Shown here: in pieces, positions 1 through 10,224 of the stretch
Numbering within the stretch: position 1 is the first letter of the stretch
Layout of the letters: each line of letters starts with the position of its first letter
Origin: Pseudoxanthobacter soli DSM 19599
Lineage (GTDB): Bacteria > Pseudomonadota > Alphaproteobacteria > Rhizobiales > Segnochrobactraceae
DNA length: 64,000 nt
Direction of reading: 5' to 3'
Assembly (NCBI RefSeq): GCF_900148505.1
Contig: NZ_FRXO01000014.1
Location: forward strand, 1-64,000
The notes under the pieces: generated by a model
What the model was told of the DNA's origin: nothing
Databases searched by the model: none
Seen by the model: the letters and a program-made list of their open reading frames with translations, nothing else
Program-made: the position numbers and the translations under genes

Positions 1-2778
1 GTTCAGAACCAGCGCGGCGTTGTTGACGATGGCACCCGCCACCGATCCCGTGGAGCCGCCGTCACGGATCTGCAGGGTGCCCGCCGAGATCGTCGTCGTG
101 CCGGTGTAGGTGTTGTTCGCCGTCAGCGTCAGCGTGCCAGCGCCCTGCTTCGTCACCGTGCCCGAACCCGACACCACGCCCGCAAAGGTCTGGGCGGTCG
201 GATTGGCGAACACCAGCGCCGCGTTGTCGACGATATTCCCGACAACCGACCCAACGCCCGTCGCATCGCCCAGCTGCAGCGTGCCATCGGTAACCGTCGT
301 GCCCCCGGTGTATGTGTTCGCACCCGACAGAACCAGCGTGCCGGCTCCCGTCTTCTCAAGACCGTCCGAACCCGAAATCGACGAAGAAATCGTCGCCGTC
401 GTGCCCGCACCGTCGACATTCACCGCCGGCGTCGCCGAACCGTTCGCCAGGGTCAGCACGCCGCCGCCGATCGTGTAGCCCGACGTCAGGAACTTCAGGC
501 TCTTGGCGCCGACCGCCCCGTTCGACGTGTCGATCGTCACCGTCCCCGCAGTTCCGGCGAAGATCGCGGCCTTGCTGATGTCCGACGCAACATGCGTCGT
601 GCCGCTGGAGTTCGTCCAGTTGAGCTGCGATTGGGAAGCCGTCCACGTCCCGTCACCGCCCGCAACGGGACCGGAGCCCGACGTCGTCGTCCCGTTCCAG
701 TAAAGGCCGCCTTCGGACAAGGTCACGATCAGAAGACTTCCAGTGGAACTGGGCGTCGTGGAGATGACGCCTTCCAGGTCGCCGGGCGTGGTGCCGAGTG
801 TCGGCAGAACGAACGTGCTGCCGGCTCCGGAATATTCGATCAGATTGTACGCCCCCGCCGTCAGCGTGCTGGTGCTGGCCAGGTTGATCGTGACACCGGA
901 CTGGATGGTGAGGAAGCCGCCGGTTGTGAGAGCCGCATCGGCCCCGCTGCCCGTGAGGTTGAGATCAACAATCGCGCCGGTGTTGAAGGTGATGTTGTCC
1001 GCGTTGATCGGCGTGTTGCCGCTGGAACCCGCGTTGGCCTGGGTGGCGCTGACCGTGCCGCCATTCTGGACGAGAAGAAGGGCCTCGATTTTCGCGCTGC
1101 CGTTGCTCACCGTCGGCGCCGTCAGGGTCGCGCCGTTGGCCACGGTGACGTTTCCCTTGAGCCACAGGCCGTTGTCGAGGATGAGCTCACCCTGCTTGAC
1201 CGTCCAGTCCTGGACATTCTGGGGCGAGTTGGTCGAACCGGTCAGGGTCCACGTCGCGGTGCCTGTCTTTTCGAAAGCCGCAAATCCATCGAAAAGCGGA
1301 TTGCTTCCGACCGTGTTGCCGACATCGAAGGATGCGCTTCCCGAAGCGCCGCCCAGCCTCAACGTGGCAGTTGCAGCGGTGTTGTGATCGATACCGGCGA
1401 CACCGTTGATCGTCGCCCCGGGATTGATTTCGAGGATGTTGATGCCGCTGTTGAACAGGATCGCGTTCGCCTGCGATACGTTGCCGCCCGCCATCCCGCC
1501 GGTCACGGTCGAACCGGTCTCCAGCGTCACATGGAGATTGCCGCCGACGATGCCAGCACCGCCGTCTCCCGAGGTCGAGCCGGATCCGCCATTTCCACCC
1601 GTGACCGAACCCGCGCTGGTGACAGTGATCGTCGCGGCATTGCCGTTCGCCACGTAGATACCCGCGCCTGCAGCCGCGCCGGCAGCGTAGTTGGTGACGT
1701 TGCTGCCGCCGGCACCTCCCGTGACGGAAGCGTTGATGGTCGCCTGCAGCGTGTCGGCGAATATGCCGGCACCTCCGACACCCCCGGGCGAGTAATCGGA
1801 TGTGCCACCCGCGCCACCCAGCAGACTGGCGTTGATCGTCAGCGACAGGTTTCCACCCACGATTGCGTGGGCACCGGCACCGCCCAGACCGTCCTGTCCG
1901 TTGCCGCCTCCGCCGCCGGTTACGGCGCCGTTGATGACGCCGGTACCCGTCGATGCCCCGAACACCAGGCCCACACCGCCGGCGCCGCCGGTTATCCCGT
2001 TGCCGCCGTGACCACCGGTCAACGTGACAAGCGGACCCGTCGTCAAGATGACGGAATTCGTGACGTAGAGGCCGTTGCCGCCGGAGCCACCACCTCCCAT
2101 CAGGCCGCTGGTGTCAGCGTTGCCGCCGTTGCCGCCATCTCCACCTGCGATCTGCAGGGTAAGCGCGGACCAGTCGTACGCGCCGCTCCCGGTGACCACG
2201 GCACCCCAGCCGCCCGCGCCGCCGCCGCCGGCAGCCGATGAGTCAGAGGACGTGCCGCCGCCGTTACCGCCCCGGCCGCCCGTGATGGTGGTGACGTTGC
2301 CGGGAAGAGCAGAGCCCACGAAGCCGTGAGCACCGCCGCCGCCGCCGGTGCTGGTCAGGTGCGCCGAAGTGCCGTCCGCACCGGCTGCGCCGGGTGATGC
2401 TCCGCCTGCGCCACCAGGTGTCGTCGTGGTCCCATCCGTGATCGATCCGCCGTCGCCGCCCGTGACGCCGGCTCCGCCGCCGCCGCCGCCCTGCATGTTG
2501 GCCGAGCCGTTACCGCCCGCGCCCCCGGCGCCGGTGGCGGAATCGACGCCACCACCGCCGCCGTTGCCACCGGCACCGCCTGCGGCGGAGACCGGAGAGG
2601 CGCCGATCAGCGAGAGAGCCAGCACAGGCACGAGCGCAGAAGAGAGCAGCAGACCACGGCGTATGGCCCGCGCAAGCCCGGCATTTCGGGACCCCGTCCG
2701 CCGCCCGGCGACCAGACGCTCATCCGAGCCATCGACGCTCGTCGCGAAATTGCCGTGCTCGGCCCCGTTGCATTCCAT
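1..2778 (-). CDS. Glycine-rich autotransporter, 5' part (runs off left edge)
   Basis: The minus-strand frame stays open for 926 codons from ATG 2776-2778 to the window edge, so the C-terminal beta-barrel is not visible. Residues 1-42 are a charged N-terminal extension. Residues 43-66 form a hydrophobic signal segment ending ASPVSAA, as in type V secreted proteins with extended signal regions. Residues 67 to about 400 are extremely Gly/Ala/Asn/Thr-rich (repeated GGxGGNG and GGAG). Near the left edge two passenger-associated beta-strand repeats are readable, around the motifs ANTYTGGTTVTDGTLQLG and NNTYTGTTTISAGTLQI, typical of autotransporter beta-helix passengers. The expected role is a secreted or surface-exposed adhesin or matrix protein; the ligand is unknown. 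The start follows a weak AGGGG. Family-level call is strong; function is inference. Confidence 0.85.
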   Translation of the reverse strand, partial: MECNGAEHGNFATSVDGSDERLVAGRRTGSRNAGLARAIRRGLLLSSALVPVLALSLIGASPVSAAGGAGGNGGGGGVDSATGAGGAGGNGSANMQGGGGGGAGVTGGDGGSITDGTTTTPGGAGGASPGAAGADGTSAHLTSTGGGGGAHGFVGSALPGNVTTITGGRGGNGGGTSSDSSAAGGGGAGGWGAVVTGSGAYDWSALTLQIAGGDGGNGGNADTSGLMGGGGSGGNGLYVTNSVILTTGPLVTLTGGHGGNGITGGAGGVGLVFGASTGTGVINGAVTGGGGGNGQDGLGGAGAHAIVGGNLSLTINASLLGGAGGTSDYSPGGVGGAGIFADTLQATINASVTGGAGGSNVTNYAAGAAAGAGIYVANGNAATITVTSAGSVTGGNGGSGSTSGDGGAGIVGGNLHVTLETGSTVTGGMAGGNVSQANAILFNSGINILEINPGATINGVAGIDHNTAATATLRLGGASGSASFDVGNTVGSNPLFDGFAAFEKTGTATWTLTGSTNSPQNVQDWTVKQGELILDNGLWLKGNVTVANGATLTAPTVSNGSAKIEALLLVQNGGTVSATQANAGSSGNTPINADNITFNTGAIVDLNLTGSGADAALTTGGFLTIQSGVTINLASTSTLTAGAYNLIEYSGAGSTFVLPTLGTTPGDLEGVISTTPSSTGSLLIVTLSEGGLYWNGTTTSGSGPVAGGDGTWTASQSQLNWTNSSGTTHVASDISKAAIFAGTAGTVTIDTSNGAVGAKSLKFLTSGYTIGGGVLTLANGSATPAVNVDGAGTTATISSSISGSDGLEKTGAGTLVLSGANTYTGGTTVTDGTLQLGDATGVGSVVGNIVDNAALVFANPTAQTFAGVVSGSGTVTKQGAGTLTLTANNTYTGTTTISAGTLQIRDGGSTGSVAGAIVNNAALVLN
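60..360 (-). repeat. Two passenger-associated (PATR-type) beta-strand repeats within the autotransporter
   Basis: Translation of the minus strand shows two successive units of the form GAGTL-L-(S/T)-NTYTG-TT(V/I)-GTLQ(L/I), the first encoded at about 360-265 and the second at about 165-60. This is the characteristic PATR/autotransporter-associated beta-strand repeat. More copies probably follow beyond the window edge. Confidence 0.75.
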
Positions 2779-3296
2779 ATCTGCTTGCCCCTGCGAGAGT
2801 CCGCGGTCTCGCCATCGAAACGGCGGGACACAACCGGCGAATCGGCCGCGTCTCACGTTCCGCAACGAACGCATGTGATCTGTGCGTTTCTGGAGGGTGT
2901 CCGGGGATGGTCGCAACCGTGATTGCGAAGCGGCATACGGAATGCGAAATGCGGCGAAAATTTCTTTCTCTGAGGGCGCGTTTGCCACAGTCGTGGTGGC
3001 GATATTGCGCACTTTGAATGGGTACTTCTTGCGAGATTTTCTACTTATAGTCGCGACGGCCAAGCGCGCTTTTAAGCGCCGCGCCTCCGGGTGCATTCAC
3101 CGCCATGCTCCGGTTGCATCAGCCAAAGCCGCGCTTGATCGCATCGTTCTCCCTGGATCGCTCAATGCGCACGCCTGAGACGGGTTCCCGCCGAGCGACT
3201 CGCAATGACATCCTGAGAGAGTCTTCGAAGGGGTCGGATGGACTGGCAAGAAGGGTCTCCATATGCTAGTTACATGTAACTTTTAAGGAGGCTGTC
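2779..3296. other. Intergenic region between divergent autotransporter and mazE genes
   Basis: No convincing gene. It is more AT-rich than the surroundings (for example around 2950-3060), consistent with promoters for the leftward autotransporter gene and the rightward toxin-antitoxin genes. The only recognisable site is the mazE operator at 3268-3281. Confidence 0.6.
3268..3281. promoter_or_regulatory. 14-bp palindromic operator of the toxin-antitoxin operon
   Basis: AGTTACATGTAACT is a perfect palindrome 15 bp before the mazE start codon and immediately before its AAGGAGG ribosome-binding site (3285-3291). Toxin-antitoxin operons are usually autorepressed by the antitoxin binding such a site; that role here is inferred from position. 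Confidence 0.65.
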
Positions 3297-3521
3297 ATGT
3301 CATCCGCTTCCAGGCCCAAGCCTTCGCGCGTGAAGGTCGGCGAGCATCGCGCGCGACTGCGCGCCCAGGGGCTTCGGCCGATCCAGATCTGGGTGCCGGA
3401 TGTGCGGGCGCCCGCGTTCCGGGCGGAAGCGCGGCGCCAGTCGCTGGCCGTCGCGGCTGGCGCGCAGGCCGGCGATGATCAGGCCTTCATCGATGCCGTG
3501 TCCGACTGGGGCGACGAATGA
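3297..3521 (+). CDS. MazE-family antitoxin (DUF3018-like)
   Basis: A 74-residue basic protein with an ideal AAGGAGG ribosome-binding site 5 nt before ATG. The segment VKVGEHRARLRAQGLRPIQI followed by WVPDVRAP is typical of the short alphaproteobacterial antitoxins (DUF3018) that pair with MazF. The N-terminal half should bind the palindrome at 3268-3281 and the acidic C-terminus (DDQAFIDAVSDWGDE) should wrap the toxin. Its stop overlaps the toxin start by ATGA (3518-3521), so the two are translationally coupled. Family recognition is by motif and context, not by search. Confidence 0.85.
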   Translation: MSSASRPKPSRVKVGEHRARLRAQGLRPIQIWVPDVRAPAFRAEARRQSLAVAAGAQAGDDQAFIDAVSDWGDE

Positions 3522-3880
3522 GGCGCGGCGAAGTGTGGACCGTTGCCGGAGGGCAGGACTATGCGGGCAAGCCGCGCCCGGTTGTCATCGTGCAGGACGA
3601 CAGTTTCGATGGAACGGACTCTCTCACCATATGCGCCTTCACGACCGACGAGACGGATGCTCCACTGTTCCGGCTGATTGTCCAGCCGAACGAGAGAAAT
3701 GGCCTGCGCGCGGCCTGCCGCCTCATGGTCGACAAGATCACGACCGTTCGGAAGGCGAAGTTCGGGCAGCAGGTCGGTCGTCTGGACGACGAGGACATGG
3801 TCCGGCTCAATCAGGCGATGATCGTCTTCCTCGGTCTGGCCGCGTCGCCTCGGGCAAGCCGGAAGGGGAGTGCGCCATGA
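3518..3880 (+). CDS. MazF/PemK-family endoribonuclease toxin
   Basis: A 120-residue protein of normal MazF length. It opens with MRRGEVWTVAGGQDYAGKPR and continues PVVIVQDD, the family's N-terminal beta-strand core (RGEVW ... GKxRPVVIVQ). The later segment LMVDKITTVRKAKFG matches the conserved 'D(K/Q)-T-V-R-K-G' part that contributes to RNA binding. MazF toxins cut single-stranded RNA at short motifs and are held inactive by the cognate antitoxin. It starts inside the mazE stop codon. The cleavage motif cannot be read from sequence. Confidence 0.88.
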   Translation: MRRGEVWTVAGGQDYAGKPRPVVIVQDDSFDGTDSLTICAFTTDETDAPLFRLIVQPNERNGLRAACRLMVDKITTVRKAKFGQQVGRLDDEDMVRLNQAMIVFLGLAASPRASRKGSAP

Positions 3881-4037
3881 TGTGCGGTGTCCCCGCTGTT
3901 CGAGAGTCATGCGACGCGGGAAAAACGGTGGGCTATGGCGTGGATATCGGTCCTTCGTCCGATCCTCTCCCGATTCATGCCTCAACCGCGGACGACAGTC
4001 CGGTCGATGCCACCGTCCGAACCGTGACGGAAAACTG

Positions 4038-4058
4038 CCCGTCCGGTTTTCGGACGGG
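4038..4058. terminator. Hairpin terminator between convergent mazF and catB-like genes
   Basis: CCCGTCCG (4038-4045) and CGGACGGG (4051-4058) form a perfect 8-bp stem with a 5-nt loop. Read on the minus strand the stem is followed shortly by TTTT, so it best serves the leftward acetyltransferase gene, but it may act in both directions. Confidence 0.6.
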
Positions 4059-4086
4059 ACGGGCAAGCTGCCTCTAACGCTTTGTC

Positions 4087-4725
4087 CTATGATCCTGGCG
4101 CCACAACCGATCGCCAGTGATGATGTAGGGCCGAGACGTCCCCGCTGGTCAGAACGGGCATGGCATCCCGCAGCTCTTCTTCGCTCCAGTCCCACCAGCG
4201 AAGCTCGAGGAGTTTGGCGATGTCCACTTCGCCGAAACGCTTCCGAATGATCTTGGCGGGGTTACCACCAACGATGGCGTAGGGCTCGACGTCCTTCGTC
4301 ACCAGCGCTCGCGTTCCGATGACCGCACCGTCCCCAATCGTGACCCCAGGCATGACGATGGCCTCGGAACCGATCCAGACATCATTGCCGATCACCGTGT
4401 CGCCAGCCGGTTTGTATCCGTTCTCCGCTCCGGCGAAGGCAGGCACGTCCGACATCCAGAAGAACGGAAAGGTGCTGACCCAATCGCTCCGATGGCCTTG
4501 GTTGCCGGCCATGATGAAGGCCGCGCCCGAGCCGATCGAACAGAACGATCCGATGACGAGTTTGTCGACGCCCTCGTCAGGCAGAAGGAAGCGGGCGCAG
4601 TCGTCGAAGCCATGTCCGTGATAGTAGCCGGAATAGTAGCTGTACCGCCCGACCCGGATGTTGGGATTGGTGACGAGGCGATCGAGCGTGATGCCCCTGA
4701 ATGGGCTCTCGAAAACGTTGTGCAT
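4087..4725 (-). CDS. catB: Type B (CatB/xenobiotic) O-acetyltransferase
   Basis: A 212-residue left-handed beta-helix acetyltransferase. The N-terminal [19 protein letters not shown], the block [11 protein letters not shown], then [20 protein letters not shown] and HR with catalytic His78, followed by [18 protein letters not shown] and [14 protein letters not shown], are the hallmarks of the hexapeptide-repeat CatB/Vat family. The enzyme transfers acetyl from acetyl-CoA to hydroxyl groups of antibiotics such as chloramphenicol or streptogramins. Chromosomal CatB homologues in environmental bacteria do not always give measurable resistance. The ATG at 4725 fits the family N-terminus although no clear ribosome-binding site is visible. 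It stands alone, convergent with mazF. Confidence 0.9.
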   Translation of the reverse strand: MHNVFESPFRGITLDRLVTNPNIRVGRYSYYSGYYHGHGFDDCARFLLPDEGVDKLVIGSFCSIGSGAAFIMAGNQGHRSDWVSTFPFFWMSDVPAFAGAENGYKPAGDTVIGNDVWIGSEAIVMPGVTIGDGAVIGTRALVTKDVEPYAIVGGNPAKIIRKRFGEVDIAKLLELRWWDWSEEELRDAMPVLTSGDVSALHHHWRSVVAPGS

Positions 4726-5147
4726 GAAATAAACCGAAGGTTCGCAAGCCGCGCGTGCGGCGACGGTTCGCCCGGTGTCTTGCGGGCAAAAGCCGACAGG
4801 CGATCAAATCGATCGCCCGCCCCAGCTTCTCACGTCAGAAACGTGGAAGCGCGATACCGGTGGTTCGGTCTGCGGCCTTCATGACAGGATCATGGCCCAG
4901 TCGACGCGCCATGCCAAGGCGACATCGCAAACGCGTTCGTTCGCAGCTGCGAGGCCGACGACGAAGGCTGGCGCAAAACGGGAGGCCGAGGACGCACCCC
5001 ACGGCCCGGTCGAGGTCTCGGTCGAGCCTATGCTCCGCTATTTCGTGTGCGAGTTCCACACCCTCGCCCATGTCGCCAACAGCGTCGTGTTCCGCCAGTC
5101 CGATGGTGCTCTCCTGCCTGGAGCCAGGAGGGCAGTTTCAGCGGAGC
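4726..5147. other. Region between catB-like gene and tRNA-Ser with no supported gene
   Basis: Open frames exist on both strands, but none shows a recognisable domain or ribosome-binding site, and the longest plus-strand frame (4775-5218) runs into the tRNA. It may hold the promoter of the leftward acetyltransferase gene and trailing sequence of the tRNA transcript. Confidence 0.5.
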
Positions 5148-5237
5148 TGGCGGACGGGGTGAGATTCGAACTCACGGGAGGCTTGCACCCCCGGCGGTTT
5201 TCAAGACCGCTGCCTTAAACCACTCGGCCACCCGTCC
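5148..5237 (-). tRNA. tRNA-Ser (anticodon UGA)
   Basis: On the minus strand the acceptor arm GGACGGG (from 5237) pairs with CCCGTCC near the 3' end, followed by discriminator G and an encoded CCA (5148-5150). The D-arm reads GGCCGAGTGGTTTAAGGC, the anticodon loop CTTGAAAA gives UGA flanked by GCGGT/ACCGC, a long variable arm follows (class II, as required for serine), and the T-loop is GTTCGAATC. The 90-nt length is normal for tRNA-Ser. Confidence 0.97.
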
Positions 5238-5458
5238 GGCGCGCCCTCGTTTCCAACGTGCGGCGTGGCGTGTCAAGGGCTGGATGCCCGATGGTCTCGC
5301 GTGAGGATCGCGCGTGTCAGCGCGCGCGCCGGCAAGGGCGGAGGCCGGAGCGGTGTCTGCGCTGCGAACCGGCCTCCATCGCACCACCAATGACGCGCGC
5401 GCACCGCCGACGACGCGCGGCGGGGTGTCACCGCGCAAGTCTCGCCGTCTTGCCCCGA

Positions 5459-7084
5459 TCAAGGGACCAGGGCGAGCTTGCCTGCGTTGGGGCCGTCGCT
5501 CTTGCGGGGAAGGTGCGGCCCGGTGCCGGTATCGACGATTTCGGGACGGGACGCGTCGACGATACCATCCCAGCCGCCGCCGAGTGCCTTGTTGAGCGCG
5601 ATGTAGTCGTTGGTGATGTCGATCCGGCTCTGGATGAGCGCGTCCTCCGCGGTGTAGAGCGAGCGCTCCGCAACGAGCACGTCGAGGAAGCTTGCCGCGC
5701 CGGTTTCGTAGAGCGCGCGGGAAAGCGTCGACGCCTGCCTGTAGGACGCCGATGCGGTGGCGAGCTTGGCGCGGCGCGCCCTCTCCTGCGCCAGTGCGAC
5801 GAGCGCGTTCTCCACATCTTCCAGGGCCGTCAGCACCGATGCGCGATAGGCGACGAACGATTGGTCGCGTTGCGCCTGGGCGATCTCCACCGCCGCCTGC
5901 AGCTGTCCGCCCTGAAACACCGGCAGCGTCAGGGTGGGTCCGAACGACCAGCTGATGGACGACTGTTTCGCGAGGTCACCGATGTGAACGCCGGAGGTCG
6001 CGACGCTGCCGACGAGGCTGACGGCAGGATAGCGGTTGGCCTCGGCCTGGCCGATGAGCGCGGTGGATTGGGCAAGCTGGCGCTCGGCCATCCGCACGTC
6101 CGGCCGTGTGGCGAGGATATCGGCCGGTATCCCGGCCGGAATGGGCAGCTTCGGCGTCGGTATCGGCTTCGCCTTCTTCATGCGGTCCGCAAGGGCGGTC
6201 GGCGGCTGGCCGGTGAGCACGCTGAGCCGATGCACCGTCTGGGCGAGTTGGCTTTCGAGCGCCGGCACGTTCGCCTCGGTGCTGGCCGCCTGTCCGGTGG
6301 CGTTGGCGACATCGACGGCGGAGGCAGCACCGGCTTCGAGCTTGGTTCGGGTCAACCCCGCCGTCTCGCGCTGGGAGGCTGCCGTCCGCCGCGCAAGATC
6401 GAGCCGCGCCTGGAAGCCGCGCGCGGCGACATAGTTGGACGTGACGTCGCCGATCAGCGTCACGAGGGTGTCGCGCAGTTCCTCGTCCGCAGCCTGCGCA
6501 CCATAACGGGCCGCCTCGATGCCGCGCCGGTTGGCGCCGAACAGATCGAGTTCCCAGCTGGCGTCGAAGCCGGCCTGGAAGGAATTGAAGGGGCCCTCGA
6601 CCGTGATGTCACCAGAATCAGACACCTTTCCGCCGTTCGCCGAGCGGGTGGCGGAGGCGCTGGCATCGACGACCGGGAACAGCGTGCCGACCTGCTGACG
6701 ATAGGTCGCGCGCGCCTCGCGCACCCTCGCCTTCGCCGCGGCGACGTCGAGATTGCCGGCGACGGCCTGGTCGACCAGTTCGTCCAGCATCGGATCGCCG
6801 AGGCGGGTCCACCACTTGGAAAGCTGCGGCGCGCCGTCATTCTCCGCCGGCTTGGCGTTGCCCCACTTCGCGGGCATCGTAAGGTTCGGCTTGTGATAGT
6901 CCGGGCCCACCACGCAGCCGGCCAGTGTAACAGCCGCCATGGCCAGCGCGAACGCGCGGGCGACAGGCAGCGCCGTCCTGCGCGAACGAAGATCGATTGC
7001 CGGCATCGTCGCGATCACCGTGTGGGCTGGAGGAAGAACCATCGCATGGCTGCCGGCATTCCCGGCCCGGCGCGCGCCGGTCAT
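5459..7084 (-). CDS. RND-efflux outer-membrane factor lipoprotein (NodT/OprM family)
   Basis: A 541-residue protein from the ATG that overlaps the pump gene's stop (ATGA at 7081-7084). Internal ATGs at 7042 and 7006 are alternatives; the last gives a more usual 30-residue lipoprotein signal. The lipobox LAGC, followed by VVGPDYHKP, is diagnostic for the NodT/CusC/OprM family. Two repeated outer-membrane-efflux domains follow, including [15 protein letters not shown] and the second-repeat [17 protein letters not shown]. The trimer forms the outer-membrane channel and periplasmic tunnel that docks to the pump and adaptor encoded upstream. It is the last gene of the three-gene operon. Confidence 0.93.
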   Translation of the reverse strand: MTGARRAGNAGSHAMVLPPAHTVIATMPAIDLRSRRTALPVARAFALAMAAVTLAGCVVGPDYHKPNLTMPAKWGNAKPAENDGAPQLSKWWTRLGDPMLDELVDQAVAGNLDVAAAKARVREARATYRQQVGTLFPVVDASASATRSANGGKVSDSGDITVEGPFNSFQAGFDASWELDLFGANRRGIEAARYGAQAADEELRDTLVTLIGDVTSNYVAARGFQARLDLARRTAASQRETAGLTRTKLEAGAASAVDVANATGQAASTEANVPALESQLAQTVHRLSVLTGQPPTALADRMKKAKPIPTPKLPIPAGIPADILATRPDVRMAERQLAQSTALIGQAEANRYPAVSLVGSVATSGVHIGDLAKQSSISWSFGPTLTLPVFQGGQLQAAVEIAQAQRDQSFVAYRASVLTALEDVENALVALAQERARRAKLATASASYRQASTLSRALYETGAASFLDVLVAERSLYTAEDALIQSRIDITNDYIALNKALGGGWDGIVDASRPEIVDTGTGPHLPRKSDGPNAGKLALVP

Positions 7085-10000
7085 GATGCCGATTCCGCCG
7101 GGGCCTGAACACCCGTTCGTGGCCGCCCCTTGAAGACCCGCCGCACGGTGACGAACAGCAGCGGCACGAAGAGCACGCCAAGTGCGGTCGCGGCGATCAT
7201 GCCGCCCATCACGCCGATGCCGATGGCGTTCTGCGCACCGGAGCCCGCGCCGGTCGCGATCGCAAGCGGCGTCACGCCCAGGATGAAGGCGAATGACGTC
7301 ATCAGGATCGGCCGCAGGCGCTGGCGCGACGCTTCGATGGTCGCCTTGACGAGGTCGTGGCCCGCCGCCTGCCGCTCGATGGCGAATTCCACGATCAGGA
7401 TCGCGTTCTTCGCGGCAAGGCCGATGGTCGTCAGCAGCCCGACCTTGAAGTAGACGTCGTTGGCCTGTCCGAACCAGAGCGCCGCGGCGAGCGCGCCGAA
7501 CACCCCGATCGGGACCGACAGCATGACGGCGAACGGGATCGACCAGCTCTCGTAGAGCGCCGCGAGACAGAGGAACACCACCAGGATTGAGATGGCATAG
7601 AGCGCCGTCGCCTGGCTGCCGGATAGTCGCTCCTGATAGGAAAGGCCGGTCCATTCGTGGCCGTAGCCGGCCGGCAGCTCGGCCGCCAGCCGGTCGATCT
7701 CATCCATGGCGTCGCCGGAACTGACGCCCGGCGCCGGATCGCCCTGGATTTCGACGGCGGCCGAGCCGTTATAGCGCTCAAGCCGCGGCGAACCGAACGT
7801 CCACCGGCTGGAGGCGAATGCGGAGAACGGCACCATGTCGCCGCTGGCATTGCGCACATACCACTTGCCGAGATCTTCCGGCTGCATGCGGAAATCGACC
7901 CCGCCCTGCAGGTAGACCGGCTTCACGCGGCCCCTGTCGATGAAATCGTTGACGTAGTCACTGCCCCAAGCGGTCGAGAGCGTGCGATTGATGTCGTCCA
8001 GGCCGACACCGAGGGCGGATGCCTTCTCCTGGTCGATATCGACCGAGAACTGCGGCGTGTCCTCCTGCCCGTTCGGACGGGTGTTGGTAAGGAGCGGACT
8101 TTTTGCGGCCGCGGCCAGAAGCTGGTTGCGGACCTGCATCAGGCGGTCGTGACCGAAGCCATTGATGTCCTGAAGATAGAAATCGAACCCGCTGGTGTTC
8201 CCCATGCCCTGGATGGCAGGCGGCGCGAGGGCGAACACCCGGCCATCGCGGATCTTCGAGAAGGCCATCGTGGCGCGACGGGCGACTGCCTGTGCCGACA
8301 GCGACGGGTCCTTGCGCTCGTCGAACGGCTTCAACCGCACGAACGCGAGGCCGACATTCTGGCCCTGGCCGCCGAAGCCAAATCCGGCGACGGTGAACAC
8401 GCCTTCCACAGCACCTTTCTCTTCCGTCAGATAGTGCTCACGAACCTGATCGAGCACATGCTGGGTCCGGCCCTGCGTGGCTCCGACAGGAAGCTGCACG
8501 CTGGTGATCAGGATGCCGCGATCCTCTTCCGGCAGGAACGAGCTTGGCAGATGAAGGAACATCCATCCCATGCTGGCGGTGATGAGGACGAAGGCGAGAA
8601 GGAAGCGTTTCGGCCGCCGGATGATGCCGCCCGCAGCACGCTCATAGGACCGCGTGCCGCTTTCGAGACCCCGATTGAACAGCCCGAACAGCCCCCGCTT
8701 CTGGTCGTGGGGCTTGGGCGGCCGCAGGATGGTGGCGCAGAGCGCCGGTGTGAGGATGAGCGCGACCACGACCGAAAGCACCATCGCCGAGACGATGGTG
8801 ACAGAGAACTGCCGGTAGATCACGCCGACGGAGCCGCCGAAGAACGCCATCGGCACGAACACGGCCGACAGCACGATGGCGATGCCGATCAGCGCGCCGG
8901 TGATTTCCTTCATCGACTTGCGCGTGGCGTCGCGAGGCGAAAGCCCCTCCTCGTGCATCACGCGCTCGACGTTCTCGACGACCACGATGGCGTCGTCCAC
9001 CAGCAGGCCGATGGCGAGCACCATCGCGAACATCGTCAGCGTGTTGATGGAATAGCCGGCCACCGCCAGCACGCCGAAGGTCCCGAGCAGCACGACCGGC
9101 ACGGCCAGCGTTGGGATCAACGTCGCCCGGATGTTCTGCAGGAATACGAGCATGACGACGAACACGAGGACGATCGCCTCGATCAGCGTGCGGACGACCT
9201 CCTCGATCGACAGCAGCACGAACGGCGTCGTGTCGTAGGGATAGACCACCTCGACGCCCTCGGGGAATGTCGAGGACAGCCTCGCGATGGTGGCCTTCAC
9301 GCCCTCCGCCGTGCTGATGGCGTTGGCGCCGGTGGCAAGGCTGATGGCGAGGCCGGCAGAGGGCTTGCCGTTGTAGCGCGAGTCCGTGTTGTAGCTCTCC
9401 GCACCGAGTTCGACCGTCGCAACGTCGTTGAGCCGCACCAGCGACCCGCTGGTGGTGCTTTTCAGAATGATGTTGCGGAACTGTTCGGGCGTCTGAAGGC
9501 GGCTGCGCGCGGTCACGGTGGCATTGAGCTGCTGGCCCTTGCGGGAGGGCAGTCCACCGAGCTGGCCGGCCGAGACCTGCGTGTTCTGCGCCTCGATCGC
9601 CGAGGCGACGTCGCTCGGCATCAGCGCATATTTCTGCAGCTTGTCGGGATCGAGCCAGATGCGCATGGCATAGCCCGAGCCGAACAGCTGGGTATCGCCG
9701 ACGCCCTCGACGCGCTTCAGCGTGTCGTTCAGCGTGCTGTCGACATAGTCGGCAAGGTCGGTGTTGGTCATCTTGCCGTCGGTCGAGACGAAGCCGACCA
9801 CCATCAGAAAGCCGGAAGACGACTTAGTGACCGTGATTCCGTTGCTCTGCACGATCTGCGGCAGCTGCGAGGTGACGAGCTGAAGCTTGTTCTGCACCTG
9901 CATCTGCGCCACGTCCGGATCGGCGGCGCTGGTGAAGGTCAGCGTGATCTGCGACTGGCCGGTCGAGGTGGACGTCGAGGTCATGTAGTCGAGATTGTCG

Positions 10001-10215
10001 ATCCCGGTCATGCCCTGCTCGATGATCTTGGTCACCGAGTTCTCGACGGTCTGGGCGTCGGCGCCCGGGTAGGTGCCGGTGATGCGCACCGTCGTCGGCG
10101 CGATCTGGGGATATTGCGAGATCGACAGCGATCTCAATGCCAGCAGGCCGCCGAGCATGATGACGATCGCGATCACCCAGGCGAAGATCGGCCGGTTGAT
10201 AAAGAAGCTCGACAT
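7081..10215 (-). CDS. RND multidrug efflux pump, HAE1 family (AcrB/MexB-like)
   Basis: 1044 residues, normal for AcrB-type pumps. It begins [20 protein letters not shown], with the conserved NRPIFAWV helix 1, and has the duplicated architecture of two six-helix membrane halves and two large periplasmic loops. The proton-relay residues are present: the Asp pair in [14 protein letters not shown] (TM4) and the Lys in [13 protein letters not shown] (TM10). Such pumps export hydrophobic drugs, detergents or solvents in exchange for protons as a trimer. It lies 9 nt after the adaptor gene and overlaps the outer-membrane-factor gene by 4 nt. Substrate range cannot be predicted. Confidence 0.96.
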   Translation of the reverse strand: MSSFFINRPIFAWVIAIVIMLGGLLALRSLSISQYPQIAPTTVRITGTYPGADAQTVENSVTKIIEQGMTGIDNLDYMTSTSTSTGQSQITLTFTSAADPDVAQMQVQNKLQLVTSQLPQIVQSNGITVTKSSSGFLMVVGFVSTDGKMTNTDLADYVDSTLNDTLKRVEGVGDTQLFGSGYAMRIWLDPDKLQKYALMPSDVASAIEAQNTQVSAGQLGGLPSRKGQQLNATVTARSRLQTPEQFRNIILKSTTSGSLVRLNDVATVELGAESYNTDSRYNGKPSAGLAISLATGANAISTAEGVKATIARLSSTFPEGVEVVYPYDTTPFVLLSIEEVVRTLIEAIVLVFVVMLVFLQNIRATLIPTLAVPVVLLGTFGVLAVAGYSINTLTMFAMVLAIGLLVDDAIVVVENVERVMHEEGLSPRDATRKSMKEITGALIGIAIVLSAVFVPMAFFGGSVGVIYRQFSVTIVSAMVLSVVVALILTPALCATILRPPKPHDQKRGLFGLFNRGLESGTRSYERAAGGIIRRPKRFLLAFVLITASMGWMFLHLPSSFLPEEDRGILITSVQLPVGATQGRTQHVLDQVREHYLTEEKGAVEGVFTVAGFGFGGQGQNVGLAFVRLKPFDERKDPSLSAQAVARRATMAFSKIRDGRVFALAPPAIQGMGNTSGFDFYLQDINGFGHDRLMQVRNQLLAAAAKSPLLTNTRPNGQEDTPQFSVDIDQEKASALGVGLDDINRTLSTAWGSDYVNDFIDRGRVKPVYLQGGVDFRMQPEDLGKWYVRNASGDMVPFSAFASSRWTFGSPRLERYNGSAAVEIQGDPAPGVSSGDAMDEIDRLAAELPAGYGHEWTGLSYQERLSGSQATALYAISILVVFLCLAALYESWSIPFAVMLSVPIGVFGALAAALWFGQANDVYFKVGLLTTIGLAAKNAILIVEFAIERQAAGHDLVKATIEASRQRLRPILMTSFAFILGVTPLAIATGAGSGAQNAIGIGVMGGMIAATALGVLFVPLLFVTVRRVFKGRPRTGVQAPAESAS

Positions 10216-10224
10216 GCTGCCGCC

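Noticed and set aside
592-2241. 549-residue plus-strand frame
   Set aside because: It is antisense to the autotransporter; the Gly codons (GGC/GGT) keep the opposite strand free of stops. No domain is visible.
2882-3178. 98-residue plus-strand frame before mazE
   Set aside because: No ribosome-binding site or recognisable motif, and it lies in the AT-rich divergent promoter region.
4775-5218. 147-residue plus-strand frame
   Set aside because: It runs through the antisense of tRNA-Ser and has no family motif.
5459-7654. 731-residue minus-strand frame
   Set aside because: Only the part from 7084 is the outer-membrane factor; the remainder is an out-of-frame reading of the pump gene.
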